Positions 52,874-61,469 of a stretch of 64,000 nt of DNA are shown here, piece after piece. Below the pieces are notes generated by a model that saw nothing but the letters and a program-made list of their open reading frames with translations, was not told where the DNA came from and ran no database searches. The stretch's first letter is position 1, and each line of letters begins with the position of its first letter. The stretch lies in assembly GCA_050692555.1 (NCBI GenBank), contig JBOGVS010000003.1, forward strand, positions 66,054 to 130,053, written 5' to 3'. The position numbers were made by a program, and so were the translations under genes. This stretch comes from DAITPV01 sp050692555 (lineage in GTDB: Bacteria > Actinomycetota > UBA4738 > CALAEC01).

Positions 52874-55015
52874 CTACCTCCGGACGCAGCTCCTCTGGCG
52901 GTCCCGTCCCGGACCCCCCACACACACGTCCCTTCCGCCACCGCCCAGGAGGCGGTCCTTCCCGGAGCCGCCTCTCAGGACGTCACGTCCTCCCTGTCCC
53001 AGCAGACGGTCCCGGCCCGGACCACCGCTCGCCCGGTCGCGGCCTGTGCCGGCCACGGCCACGTCGTTCCCCTTGAGGGCTCGGATCATGTCCCGCCCAT
53101 CGAAGCCGCACAGGATGTCCGGCCCTTTGGTTCCGCGAATGGTGTCGCGTCCCGGCGTGCCGAGCACCTGGTTGAGTCCCGGCCTGCCCCGTCGAAGGCA
53201 GGCCTCGATGGCGCCCGGCGACGGAAGCTCGAAGGGCCGTCCGATGACCAGCTCCACGTTCCGGTCACCGGGGGTACCGAGGGCCATCAGGTCCTGCTGT
53301 GGGTCGTGGAGCTGGACCTCGCGCCCGGCCGAGGCCAGCCAGTCCTCGTTGATGTCCCGGGGGGCTCCGGCCAGGGCGGTCTCGTGCGTGTGGTCGTGGG
53401 CCGCCCAGTCGATGTCCCGAGGGTTGGGGGCCGCGCTGGCGTCGAACACCACCGCGAAGATCGACAGAGTGCCGTCGCCGTTGTCGGCGATCTCGATGGT
53501 CCGGCTCTGGGTGGGGTAGTCGGCGATGGCCGACGTGTTGACCTCCCAGAACGCCGTTTCCAGGATCGGGTTCTGGTGCGCCAGGATCCTGTTCTCGTGG
53601 GTGTGCCCATCGACCTGGAGGATCACGTTGGGGAACCGCAGGAGCAGCTGGGTGAGGTCCTCGCCGGTGTGGATGGGGCCCACCGACCCCGGCGGCTGGC
53701 CGGTGCGAGGGCCGGTGTTGTCGGTCGTGGCGATGGTGTGGTGCGCGGCCACCACCACCAGCCGGTTGGAGGCCTGCGGGTTGATGACTTTCTTCCCATC
53801 CGGCTGGTAGTACACCCGGGATACCCGCTTCAGCTCCTCCTCCAGCCACTGGAACTGGGCATCGTCGAGGTTGCCGCCGTCCAGGCCCTCGGCCGCGTTG
53901 GTGTCCAGGGCGATGTACCGGAACAGCCTCTCGTCCCACGAGTAGCAGGCCCGGGGGGCGTAGGCCGGGTAGCTGGTGGCCGGGCAGCGGCGAACGGCCG
54001 GAAGGAACCCGTGCCCCACCGGCAGGCCAGTGGTAATGGCATGCTCCGCGATCCAGTCGGCCCGGTCCACGAGCCGGCGGTCGGGATCGGCGGGGACCAC
54101 CTCGGTGGTCCCCGGGCTGGTCAGCAGGCTCATCCAGAAATCCGGATCGGTGAACCCACCCGCGCACGCCTCCTGCTGCTTGTCGGGGGCGATGTCCATC
54201 ACCTTCAGGCTCCCCACCGCCCACTGGCGGACGAACGCTCGCCACACGGCGTTGTCGTCGGCGATGGTGCCCTGGACCTTCATGTCGTGGTTGCCCAGCA
54301 GGGAGTACCACGGGATCGGGGTGCCATCGGCGTTGCGGAGCCCGGAGGCCCAGAACGGCTCGTTGGCCAGGTCCAGGATGCTCTCCCCGGGGACGGGGGT
54401 GGTGAGCGCCGGAGTCCCGCCCTCGGGGTCGGTGCCCTGCACGCCGTCGTAGCCGTCGGCGCCGGTGTCCGGGTCGACCAGCTTCCCGCCGTCCATGGCG
54501 TCGATGACGAACCGGGTTTCGTTGTACTGCTGGTTGTCCGCCAGATCCCCAAGGGCCAGGGTGAAATCGAACGGCTGGCCGAGGATGGGGCTGCCCTGGG
54601 CGGCGATCTGGCTCGCCGTCCGGACGTGAGCGTTCATCATGTGACCGACCATGGTCTCGTGAGGCCGGAACGCGGACCTCGCGAGATGGTCCTCACACTT
54701 GTCCGCCCATTCACCGCGGAGCGGCGACTCCTCGTCCACGTACTGGAAGTCCGCGAGGCTGAAGAACGCGCTGAGCGGGACCCGCCGAGCCTCACGCCCC
54801 GCCAGAGCTTTGGCCAGGTCCTCCCGGAGGATCAGCGGCTGGCCGGGGCCACACTCCAGGACCCCATCGTCATTCGTGTCGACCATCGTGCCATTGAGGG
54901 TCGTGGCGCCGCAGTCGATGGCGGCGGATCCCGCAGCGGGCGGTACCGGCGCCACGCCGGCAGCTCCAACGAGCAGTCCGACGAGACCGAGGAGAAGGAG
55001 GAACGATCTGCGCAC
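52874..55015 (-). CDS. Secreted metallophosphoesterase with C-terminal RTX repeats
   Basis: This is a 713-residue secreted protein. A signal peptide occupies the first 30 residues. The metallophosphoesterase core (about 80-560) includes FTLALGDLADNQQ, WYSLLGNHDMK, VVVAAHHT and LQVDGHTHEN, the metal-binding set. It resembles a large actinobacterial phosphoesterase group (TIGR03767-like). The last 110 residues hold glycine/aspartate RTX-type calcium-binding nonapeptides (GRDRLLGQGGRDVLRGG) and end in GGPGRDRQRSC. The substrate is an unknown phosphoester. GTG 55015 is the start. Confidence 0.87.
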   Translation of the reverse strand: MRRSFLLLLGLVGLLVGAAGVAPVPPAAGSAAIDCGATTLNGTMVDTNDDGVLECGPGQPLILREDLAKALAGREARRVPLSAFFSLADFQYVDEESPLRGEWADKCEDHLARSAFRPHETMVGHMMNAHVRTASQIAAQGSPILGQPFDFTLALGDLADNQQYNETRFVIDAMDGGKLVDPDTGADGYDGVQGTDPEGGTPALTTPVPGESILDLANEPFWASGLRNADGTPIPWYSLLGNHDMKVQGTIADDNAVWRAFVRQWAVGSLKVMDIAPDKQQEACAGGFTDPDFWMSLLTSPGTTEVVPADPDRRLVDRADWIAEHAITTGLPVGHGFLPAVRRCPATSYPAYAPRACYSWDERLFRYIALDTNAAEGLDGGNLDDAQFQWLEEELKRVSRVYYQPDGKKVINPQASNRLVVVAAHHTIATTDNTGPRTGQPPGSVGPIHTGEDLTQLLLRFPNVILQVDGHTHENRILAHQNPILETAFWEVNTSAIADYPTQSRTIEIADNGDGTLSIFAVVFDASAAPNPRDIDWAAHDHTHETALAGAPRDINEDWLASAGREVQLHDPQQDLMALGTPGDRNVELVIGRPFELPSPGAIEACLRRGRPGLNQVLGTPGRDTIRGTKGPDILCGFDGRDMIRALKGNDVAVAGTGRDRASGGPGRDRLLGQGGRDVLRGGSGKDRLLGGGGRDVCVGGPGRDRQRSCVRR

Positions 55016-55107
55016 CTCGTCAACCCCCTTCCCGCCCGCCGCGGGCAGGACGAGGGCCAGACCCTACCACGCAGGGGTGGACGGTCGATGAACAGACTGC
55101 GGCCGGT

Positions 55108-55464
55108 TCATCGACCGGGCGGACCCGACCGGGAGAATAGCCGTGCTGTGGTCCGCCCCAGGGCGTAAGAGAGGACCGCGATGGCCGCTCCGGCGACCCC
55201 AGACAGCGCTCCGATCCACGCGTTGTTCCGGGAGAAGTCGAACGGCGAACCCGCCAGTCCCTCTGCAGCGTGGATGGACCACAACACGACCCGGACCGGC
55301 AAGAGCGCGAGCGTGCCCAGGGGGCTGACCACGAAGCTTCGGTGGATCACCACCGGGGTGTGGCCCCACAAGAGCGCGTACCCGACCAGTCCCCAGAACG
55401 CGCCGACGAGGACGGCGACCGCCCAGCCCGGGAGACGAGCCCGTTCCACCGGCGCGGTGTCCAC
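55108..55464 (-). CDS. Three-helix membrane protein of unknown function
   Basis: This is a 118-residue protein with hydrophobic segments at about 12-33, 48-68 and 83-105 and a basic tail (LGRTTARLFSRSG). No motif is recognised. GTG 55464 is used. It lies upstream of the phosphoesterase on the same strand and could be co-transcribed. Confidence 0.5.
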   Translation of the reverse strand: MDTAPVERARLPGWAVAVLVGAFWGLVGYALLWGHTPVVIHRSFVVSPLGTLALLPVRVVLWSIHAAEGLAGSPFDFSRNNAWIGALSGVAGAAIAVLSYALGRTTARLFSRSGPPGR

Positions 55465-55521
55465 GGTTCGCTTGTAGCACGGCCAGTTTGGGTCTGCTAG
55501 CCGAGGCTCCGAGGGGTTTCC

Positions 55522-56477
55522 TCAGGCCAGCTGCGGAAGCACGTCCCGCTGGTAGAACCGGAAGAACCCTACCTGGTCCGGTCCGATCTGGTGCACGTAC
55601 ACGTGGTCGTACCCGGCGTCGGCGAACTCGCGGATGGCCTTCACGTGGCGTTCGGGGTCGGGACCGCACACCACGGATTCCGCCACATGGTCCTCGCTCA
55701 CCAGCTCCGAGGCCTGCTCGAAGTGGCGCGGCAGAGACAGCTCCACCGTGAGCTCCCCCTTCACGGCGGCATTCGGCCACCACTCCGTGGCCACCTTCCG
55801 GGCCTGGGTCTCGTCCTCGGCCCAGCACACGTGAACCTGTCCGTAGCGGGGCTTCCCCGTTCCACCGGCGCGCTCGAAGTTCGAGATCATCTCGTGATCC
55901 GGCGCCAGGCCGATCAGCCCGTCGCCGACCCGAGCGGCCAGCTCGGTGGCTCGGTCACCCTTGGCCGCCACCACGATCGGCGGCGGTTCAGCCGGGACGT
56001 CGTAGATCCGGGCTTGCTCCACGGTGAAATACCGGCCTCGGCGGGTCTGCTCATCACCTGTCCACAGCAGCCGGATCGTCTCGATGGCTTCCTCGAGCAT
56101 GTCCAGCCGCTCGTCGACGGCCGGCCAGCGGTCACCAAGGACGTGCTCGTTGAGATTCTCCCCGGTCCCCACGCCCAAGAAGAACCGTCCCGGCATCATC
56201 GCCGCCGCGGTGGCCGCGGCGTGGGCCACCAGCGCCGGGTGCATCCGGACGATCGGACAGGTCACCCCTGTCCCCACCCGCATCCCGTCGGTGGCTTCGG
56301 CGATCCCCCCAGCACCGACCACACGAAGGGGCTGTGGCCCTGGCGCGAGATCCACGGATGGAAGTGGTCCGAGATCAGCGCAAACGAGAAGCCGGTCTCT
56401 TCGGCGGCCCGCGCATTCTCGACCAGGTCTCGCGGGCCGTGCTCCTCGCTGGAGAGCGCGTAGCCGATCTCGGTCAC
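55522..56477 (-). CDS. F420-dependent LLM oxidoreductase, frameshifted at C6 tract
   Basis: Residues 1-58 (IGYALSSEEHGPRDLVENAR, ISDHFHPWISRQGHSPFVW) match the N-terminus of an F420-dependent LLM enzyme of the TIGR03557-like group. After SVLGG the protein continues in another frame with IAEATDGMRVGTGVTCP and runs to the normal end (PDQVGFFRFYQRDVLPQLA). One more C in the run at 56305-56310 would restore a single frame. The result is either an assembly error, slippage-based switching or a recent mutation. The GTG at 56477 overlaps the stop of the small basic gene (GTGA). Confidence 0.82.
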
Positions 56478-56704
56478 GACTTGCGGGCTGCCGCGCGACC
56501 ACCCTTCCGTCCTGCGGCCTTCTTCTGGGCGGTGGTGCCGCCCTGCGACGTGGCCCTCCGTCGCTTGCCGGACCCGGAAGATTTCCCACCCCGGGACGAC
56601 GCTCCAGGCGAGTTGGCGATCCTGGCGGCTCGCTGCTTCGACATGCCCTGTTCCTTCGACCGCTCGTACTGCTTCTCGTTCTTCACGCTCGGTCGCCTGG
56701 GCAT
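56474..56704 (-). CDS. Small lysine/arginine-rich protein (MSKQRAARIANSPG type)
   Basis: This is a 76-residue very basic protein. MPRRPSVKNEKQYERSKEQG and GMSKQRAARIANSPGASS match a widespread family of small actinobacterial proteins, sometimes loosely labelled plasmid-stabilisation-like. The remainder is a Ser/Gly/Lys/Arg tail ending in GRKGGRAAARKS, suggesting nucleic-acid binding. AGGAGGTGATGG precedes ATG 56704. Function is unknown. Confidence 0.75.
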   Translation of the reverse strand: MPRRPSVKNEKQYERSKEQGMSKQRAARIANSPGASSRGGKSSGSGKRRRATSQGGTTAQKKAAGRKGGRAAARKS

Positions 56705-56781
56705 CGTTCCATCACCTCCTGCCCGGCAGACCTACCCACGGCCCCTGATTTCAAGCATGGAGAAGGGGAAGAATAGGCACC

Positions 56782-57294
56782 GTGAGCGAGCGTCTCCTGA
56801 AGATCTACCTCCAGGACCACCTGGCCGGGGCCACGGCCGGCCTGGAACTGGCCCGACGGTGCCGGGCGAGCAACCCGGACGGCGAGATCGCTCGGGCCCT
56901 CGACCGCCTCATCGACGAGATCGCCGAGGATCGCCAGATCCTCGAAGGCCTCATGGAGCGGCTGGGATTCGGTCCCGACCGGGGCAAGCTGGCCGCGGCA
57001 TGGGTCGCGGAGAAGGTGGGCCGCCTCAAGCCGAACGGCGCGATCCTCGGGTACTCCCCGCTGAGCCGACTCGAGGAGCTGGAGGCCCTGAGCCTGGGCG
57101 TCGAGGGGAAGCTGTGCATGTGGCGAGGGCTGAAGGCGGCGGGCGACGTGTCGGGGGCGTTCGCCGGCGTGGAGATGGACCCGCTGATCCGCCGAGCCCA
57201 GCGGCAGCGCCGGCGGCTGGAGAACCTCCGGGCCTGGGCCGCGGTCGAGGCCCTGGCCTCGGACCGGGCCCCGGAGAAGCCCGCATCGGTCTGA
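56782..57294 (+). CDS. Alpha-helical protein of unknown function
   Basis: This is a 170-residue protein, almost wholly helical by composition (DHLAGATAGLELARRCRASN, LIDEIAEDRQILEGLMERLG, LEELEALSLGVEGKLCMWRG). The helix pattern suggests a ferritin-like or DUF892-like bundle, but clear metal ligands are absent. It starts at GTG 56782. Its stop overlaps the next gene at CTGA. Confidence 0.65.
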   Translation: MSERLLKIYLQDHLAGATAGLELARRCRASNPDGEIARALDRLIDEIAEDRQILEGLMERLGFGPDRGKLAAAWVAEKVGRLKPNGAILGYSPLSRLEELEALSLGVEGKLCMWRGLKAAGDVSGAFAGVEMDPLIRRAQRQRRRLENLRAWAAVEALASDRAPEKPASV

Positions 57295-58334
57295 CCAACG
57301 CCGATCTGGCGGAGCTGCTGGCCCGGGCCTCGGAGGGCCAGGACGGGCACCGAGCCAGAGCACTCAGACGAGCCTCACGCTCGGCGCTGACGTGGCCTGA
57401 GGAAGCCGCGGAGGTCCTGGGGGGCGGACGATCCCTCACCGACCTCCGCGGCGTGGGGCCCTGGGTGGCCGGCATCATCGAGGAGTGGATCGAGACCCCG
57501 CCGGATCCGATCCCCGATCCGCCGGCGGTCCGGGCCGGCTTCAAGACCGTGGCCGAGGCCCGAGCCATCCTGGCCGAGCACCCGGAGTGGCGGCTGCGAG
57601 CCGATCTCCAGATGCACACCACGTGGAGCGACGGCACGCTCCCCCTGGACGAGATGGTCCGCCTGGCCGGGAAGCGCGGGTACGAGCACGTGGCCGTCAC
57701 CGATCACTCCCAGGAACTGCCGATCGCCAGGGGCATGGACGAGGCGAAGCTCCTCCGACAGGGGGAGGCCATCGACCGACTCAACCGGGAGCTCGCCGAA
57801 GAGGAAGCCTCGATCCGCGCGCTCCGCGCGATCGAGATGAACCTCTCGCCGGCCGGCGAGGGGGACATGGACCCGGAGGTCCTGGGGACCCTGGACCTGG
57901 TCCTGGGCGCCTTCCACTCGAAGCTGCGAGTCACCGAGGACCAGACCGACCGGTACCTGGCGGCGCTGGCCAATCCCACCATTCACGTGCTGGCCCATCC
58001 GCGAGGACGCCGGTGGGGGACGCGCCCCGGGCTACAGGCCGACTGGAAACGGGTGGCCGAGGCGGCCGCTGAGCGTGGCGTGGCCCTCGAGGTCGATGCG
58101 TTTCCGGACCGGCAGGACCTCGAGGTCGGCCTCCTGTCCCACGTCCGGGAGGCCGGGGGCTGGGTGTCGATCGGGACCGACGCCCATCGACCGGAGGAGC
58201 TGGGGTTCATGGACTTGGGGGTCGCCGCGGCGATCGCCGCGGAGATCCCCCGGGACCGCATCCTCAACTTCCTGGCGACCGAAGAGCTCCGGGCCTGGGC
58301 GGCACGGGGGCGGTCCGTGGCGAGCGGTCACTGA
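57291..58334 (+). CDS. PHP-domain phosphoesterase with N-terminal HhH segment, probable CTG start
   Basis: The protein has 347 residues from CTG 57291. The N-terminal 100 residues include helix-hairpin-helix sequence (SLTDLRGVGPWVAGIIEEW). A PHP domain follows (RADLQMHTTWSDGTLPLDEM, YEHVAVTDHSQ, HPRGRRWG, SIGTDAHRPEELG) with its metal-binding histidines and aspartates intact. It resembles the PHP part of family X DNA polymerases without the polymerase. No ATG, GTG or TTG lies at the conserved N-terminus, whereas CTG overlaps the upstream stop exactly as other coupled genes do here. A phosphatase or nuclease role in repair is plausible. Confidence 0.82.
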   Translation: MTNADLAELLARASEGQDGHRARALRRASRSALTWPEEAAEVLGGGRSLTDLRGVGPWVAGIIEEWIETPPDPIPDPPAVRAGFKTVAEARAILAEHPEWRLRADLQMHTTWSDGTLPLDEMVRLAGKRGYEHVAVTDHSQELPIARGMDEAKLLRQGEAIDRLNRELAEEEASIRALRAIEMNLSPAGEGDMDPEVLGTLDLVLGAFHSKLRVTEDQTDRYLAALANPTIHVLAHPRGRRWGTRPGLQADWKRVAEAAAERGVALEVDAFPDRQDLEVGLLSHVREAGGWVSIGTDAHRPEELGFMDLGVAAAIAAEIPRDRILNFLATEELRAWAARGRSVASGH

Positions 58335-58356
58335 TAGAGGCTCGCGCCCGGACTGA

Positions 58357-58476
58357 AACCTACTCGACCGGCTCGAGGCCGCACGGAAGGACCTGCGGGC
58401 CCTGGACTGGCGGCTCCACGACGTGGTGATGGTGCCCCTGCGGGAGCTGAAGGAGGTCGACGAGGAGCGCCGGTAG
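58357..58476 (+). other. Orphan reading frame, possible gene remnant
   Basis: Thirty-nine codons between two stops encode LDRLEAARKDLRALDWRLHD and VPLRELKEVDEERR, an amphipathic, protein-like sequence with no start codon at its head. It resembles the tail of a larger gene whose front is gone. Its stop overlaps the -10 box of the Kelch gene. The evidence is composition only. Confidence 0.3.
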
Positions 58477-58487
58477 AATCTCCGGCC

Positions 58488-59735
58488 ATGAGCGTGGCCC
58501 GCGGACTCGCCGCCCTGGCCCTCACGGTGTCCGCATTGTTGCCGGCTCCGGCACCCGGGGCGGGGGGCGGGGCGCGCCGGATCGCGTGGAGCCGCCTGGC
58601 CGACGCTCCCTCGTCGCGGACCGAGGTGACCGCCGCGGTCCAGGGCGGCGCAGCGATCCAAGGGGGCAAGGTATACGTGGCGGGAGGGTACGCAGCGCCC
58701 GCCCAGACCGTGGACGCCGTCGACGTCTACGACCCCGCTTCCGACTCCTGGTCCGCGGGTCCGCCGCTCCCTCTGGCCGTGAACCACGCGATGGCGGCAA
58801 GCTCTGGGGGCACCGCGTACGTCATGGGTGGCTACACGGCCGCCGGGCCACCGACGGCCCGGGCCTTCGCCCTGGCCGGCGGGACGTGGACCGAGCTTCC
58901 ACCGATGCCCGAGCCCCGAGCGGCCGGCGGAGCAACGGAGGCCGGCGGGCGGATCTATGTGGCCGGCGGGGTGGGACCCGCCGGGCTGGCCACCACGACG
59001 ATGGTCTTCGACCCTCGCGCCGGTACATGGTCACTGGCCTCGGGGCTCCTTCGCCCCCGAGAGCACATGGGGGTCGCGGCGGTGGGCAACCGCGTGTACG
59101 CCGTCGGAGGCCGGGACGGCACCGCCCCCGGCCTGCCGGACGTGGAAGTGTTCATTCCATCGTCGGGGAAGTGGAAGCGGCTCCCGGACCTGCCCACGCC
59201 CCGTGGCGGCATGGCGGCCACGGGGACGGACAACGGCTTCGTGGTGGCCGTCGGTGGAGAGGCCGCCGCCACGTTCCGGGAGGCCGAGGCGTTCGACGTG
59301 CGCAGGAAGCGGTGGATCCGGCTCCCCGGCATGCCCACCTCCCGGCACGGTCTGGGGGTGGTGGCACTCGGCGACACCGTGCTCACGCTCATGGGGGGAG
59401 TGACGCCCGGCCTCTCATTCTCCCCGGCCACGGAGGCCCTCGATCTCGGCTCGCTTGACCAACTCCGGTGCTTCGGGCGATCTCCCGACGTCGTCGGTGA
59501 GCCTGGCCCGGACGTGCTCACCGGATCCAACGCCCCGGAGACGTTCGTCCTGCAGGGAGGGGACGACGTCGTCAAGGCCGGCGGCGGGGCCGACCGGGTG
59601 TGCGCCGGCGGCGGGCGCGATGAGGTATCGGGCCAGGGCGGCGGTGATCGCCTCGACGGCGGACCGGGCCGGGATCGGTGCCGGGGTGGTCCCGGTCGAG
59701 ACGAGCAACGGCGCTGCGAACGGGGCGCGGCCTGA
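58488..59735 (+). CDS. Secreted Kelch-repeat protein with RTX-type tail
   Basis: This is a 415-residue protein with a signal peptide (about 1-25) and six Kelch blades recognisable by VYVAGGY, AYVMGGY, IYVAGGV, VYAVGGR, VVAVGGE and LTLMGGV, predicting a beta-propeller. Residues 335-415 are RTX-like calcium-binding repeats (GPDVLTGSNAPETF, GGGRDEVSGQGGGDRLDGG) ending in GGPGRDEQRRC. TAGAAT (58474-58479) ends eight bases before ATG 58488. The ligand is unknown. The next gene is a tandem paralogue lacking the RTX tail. Confidence 0.85.
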   Translation: MSVARGLAALALTVSALLPAPAPGAGGGARRIAWSRLADAPSSRTEVTAAVQGGAAIQGGKVYVAGGYAAPAQTVDAVDVYDPASDSWSAGPPLPLAVNHAMAASSGGTAYVMGGYTAAGPPTARAFALAGGTWTELPPMPEPRAAGGATEAGGRIYVAGGVGPAGLATTTMVFDPRAGTWSLASGLLRPREHMGVAAVGNRVYAVGGRDGTAPGLPDVEVFIPSSGKWKRLPDLPTPRGGMAATGTDNGFVVAVGGEAAATFREAEAFDVRRKRWIRLPGMPTSRHGLGVVALGDTVLTLMGGVTPGLSFSPATEALDLGSLDQLRCFGRSPDVVGEPGPDVLTGSNAPETFVLQGGDDVVKAGGGADRVCAGGGRDEVSGQGGGDRLDGGPGRDRCRGGPGRDEQRRCERGAA

Positions 59736-60688
59736 AGCGCATCCTCCTCGCTGCCCTGACGGTGGCCGTCGCGGTGGCCTGCACGGAGAACGGGGCCGCG
59801 CCCGCACCGGAGGCCACCGGCGTTGCCTGGCGCTCCCTGTCGCCCGCTCCCACGGCCAGGACCGAGGTGGGGGCCGCGGTCCTCGCCGGGCGGATCTATG
59901 TGACCGGGGGATTCGCCTCCCCCGACGGAGCGACCGTGCCCACGCTCGAGGTGTACGACATCGCCGCCGACCGATGGGAGGCCGGCCCCTCGCTGCCGGT
60001 CGGCGTGAACCACGCGATGTCCGTGGCTCACGACGGGGTGGTCTACGTGTTTGGCGGTTCGCTGGCCCAGGCCGGCCCCAGCGACCGGGCCTTCGCGCTT
60101 CGAGACGGCGCCTGGGAGGAGCTTCCCCGGATGCCCGAGCCCCGGACCGCAGGTGGCGCGGCGGTGGCCGCCGGCCGGATCTACGTGGTCGGCGGGGTTG
60201 GAGAGGACGGAGTGGCCGAGGCGGCGATGGCCTTCGACCCCGCCACCGGCTCGTGGTCCACCGAACCCGGGCTCCTCCAGGCCAGGGAGCACATGGGGGT
60301 CGCCGGGTTCGAGGACCTGATCTACGCCATCGGAGGCCGGGCCGGGAGCCTCGCAGGGTTCCCCGACGCCGAGGTGTTCCACCCGGACGAGCAGACGTGG
60401 TCGCCGCTACCGGACCTCCCCACGCCGCGGGGTGGCATGGCGGCGACAGCGACCTCGAACGGGTTCGTGGTGGCGGTCGGCGGCGAGGAGGAAGGGGGGA
60501 CCTTCGACGAGGCCGAGGCCTTCGACATCCAGGCCGGACGGTGGCTGGCCTTGCCGCCGATCCCCACGCCGCGCCACGGCCTAGGCGTGGTGGCCGACGG
60601 CACGACGGTGTACGTCGTCGCCGGAGGACCGGAGCCCGGCCTGTTCTTCTCCCCGGCCCTCGAGGCCATCGACCTGGCCTCACTCTGA
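59732..60688 (+). CDS. Kelch-repeat lipoprotein, probable CTG start
   Basis: This is a 318-residue paralogue of the preceding Kelch protein. From CTG 59732 the product begins (M)[16 protein letters not shown], a textbook lipoprotein signal with its lipobox cysteine. The CTG overlaps the upstream TGA (CTGA). A GTG 54 bases earlier is in frame but would put an arginine-rich extension before the signal. Six blades follow (IYVTGGF, VYVFGGS, IYVVGGV, IYAIGGR, VVAVGGE, VYVVAGG). The two proteins may sit together at the cell surface. Confidence 0.85.
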   Translation: MKRILLAALTVAVAVACTENGAAPAPEATGVAWRSLSPAPTARTEVGAAVLAGRIYVTGGFASPDGATVPTLEVYDIAADRWEAGPSLPVGVNHAMSVAHDGVVYVFGGSLAQAGPSDRAFALRDGAWEELPRMPEPRTAGGAAVAAGRIYVVGGVGEDGVAEAAMAFDPATGSWSTEPGLLQAREHMGVAGFEDLIYAIGGRAGSLAGFPDAEVFHPDEQTWSPLPDLPTPRGGMAATATSNGFVVAVGGEEEGGTFDEAEAFDIQAGRWLALPPIPTPRHGLGVVADGTTVYVVAGGPEPGLFFSPALEAIDLASL

Positions 60689-60701
60689 ACGTGGCCACAG
60701 A

Positions 60702-60760
60702 GCAACCGTCCGGTTGCGCGTGCCATCGCCTGCCGGTATCATGAGCAACCGTGGGGTTGC
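60702..60760 (+). promoter_or_regulatory. clpP promoter flanked by two palindromic operators
   Basis: GCAACCGTCCGGTTGC (60702-60717) is a perfect 16-base palindrome. GCAACCGTGGGGTTGC (60745-60760) keeps both 6-base arms. Their centres are 43 bases apart. Between them TATCAT (60737-60742) is a candidate -10 box, so the second site covers the transcription start. GGAGGAGG follows as ribosome site. This looks like regulation by a dimeric protein bound at both sites. The sites do not look like the ClgR or CtsR boxes I know. Confidence 0.7.
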
Positions 60761-60773
60761 GGAGGAGGACCAC

Positions 60774-61427
60774 ATGAGCGAGCCGACGATCCCGGTGGTG
60801 GTGGAAAGGACGTCCCACGGCGAGCGGTCTTTCGACATCTACTCCCGGCTGCTGAACGACCGCATCGTGATCCTGGGGACCCCCATCGACGAAGGCGTGG
60901 CCAACGTGGTGACCGCCCAGCTGATCCACCTGGAGTCGGAGAACCCCGACCGGGACATCAGCCTGTACATCAACTCCCCCGGAGGGTCGTCCACGGCACT
61001 GTTGGGGATCTACGACACGATGCAGTACGTCCGGCCGGACGTCTCCACGATCTGTGTGGGCCAGGCCGCCTCGGCGGCCGCCATCCTCCTGGCCGCGGGG
61101 GCTCCAGGTAAGCGGTTCGCCCTGCCCCACGCGCGCGTCCTCCTCCACCAGCCTCACGGCGAGCTCGGCGGGCAGGCCGCGGACCTGGAGATCCACGCCA
61201 GGGAGGTCATCCGTCAGCGACGGCTGGTGGACGAGATCCTCGCTCGTCACACCGGCCAACCGGCGGAGAAGGTGTCCCGGGACACGGACCGGGACTTCAT
61301 CCTCGACGCGCAGCAGGCCAGGGCCTACGGGGTGATCGACGACATCCTGTCAAGCCGGAACCTGCCGCACCTCGGGGGATTCCGGGCCTCGGATGGTCCG
61401 GACGGGAACGGTCGGGTCTCCGAGTAG
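60774..61427 (+). CDS. clpP: ATP-dependent Clp protease proteolytic subunit
   Basis: This is a 217-residue ClpP. The catalytic serine lies in [14 protein letters not shown] (about residue 100), the histidine in [11 protein letters not shown] (about 125) and the aspartate near TDRDFILDA (about 173). [17 protein letters not shown] is the oligomer-contact region. ClpP forms the barrel that degrades proteins unfolded by ClpX or ClpC. No clpX or second clpP is adjacent, which is unlike the usual actinobacterial clpP1-clpP2 pair. It may be an extra paralogue under its own operator. Confidence 0.93.
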   Translation: MSEPTIPVVVERTSHGERSFDIYSRLLNDRIVILGTPIDEGVANVVTAQLIHLESENPDRDISLYINSPGGSSTALLGIYDTMQYVRPDVSTICVGQAASAAAILLAAGAPGKRFALPHARVLLHQPHGELGGQAADLEIHAREVIRQRRLVDEILARHTGQPAEKVSRDTDRDFILDAQQARAYGVIDDILSSRNLPHLGGFRASDGPDGNGRVSE

Positions 61428-61469
61428 CGCCCTCGAGTTTGGCCCTCAGGTCATCCCGGGTAACACTCC

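Noticed and set aside
53306..55168. A 620-codon plus-strand open frame
   Set aside because: It lies fully opposite the secreted phosphoesterase, whose motifs and signal peptide are clear. The plus-strand translation has no domain.
60702..60717. ClgR or CtsR operator at clpP
   Set aside because: The palindrome GCAACCG-N2-CGGTTGC does not contain the CGC-N5-GCG type core I associate with ClgR or the heptad repeats of CtsR, so I left the regulator unnamed.
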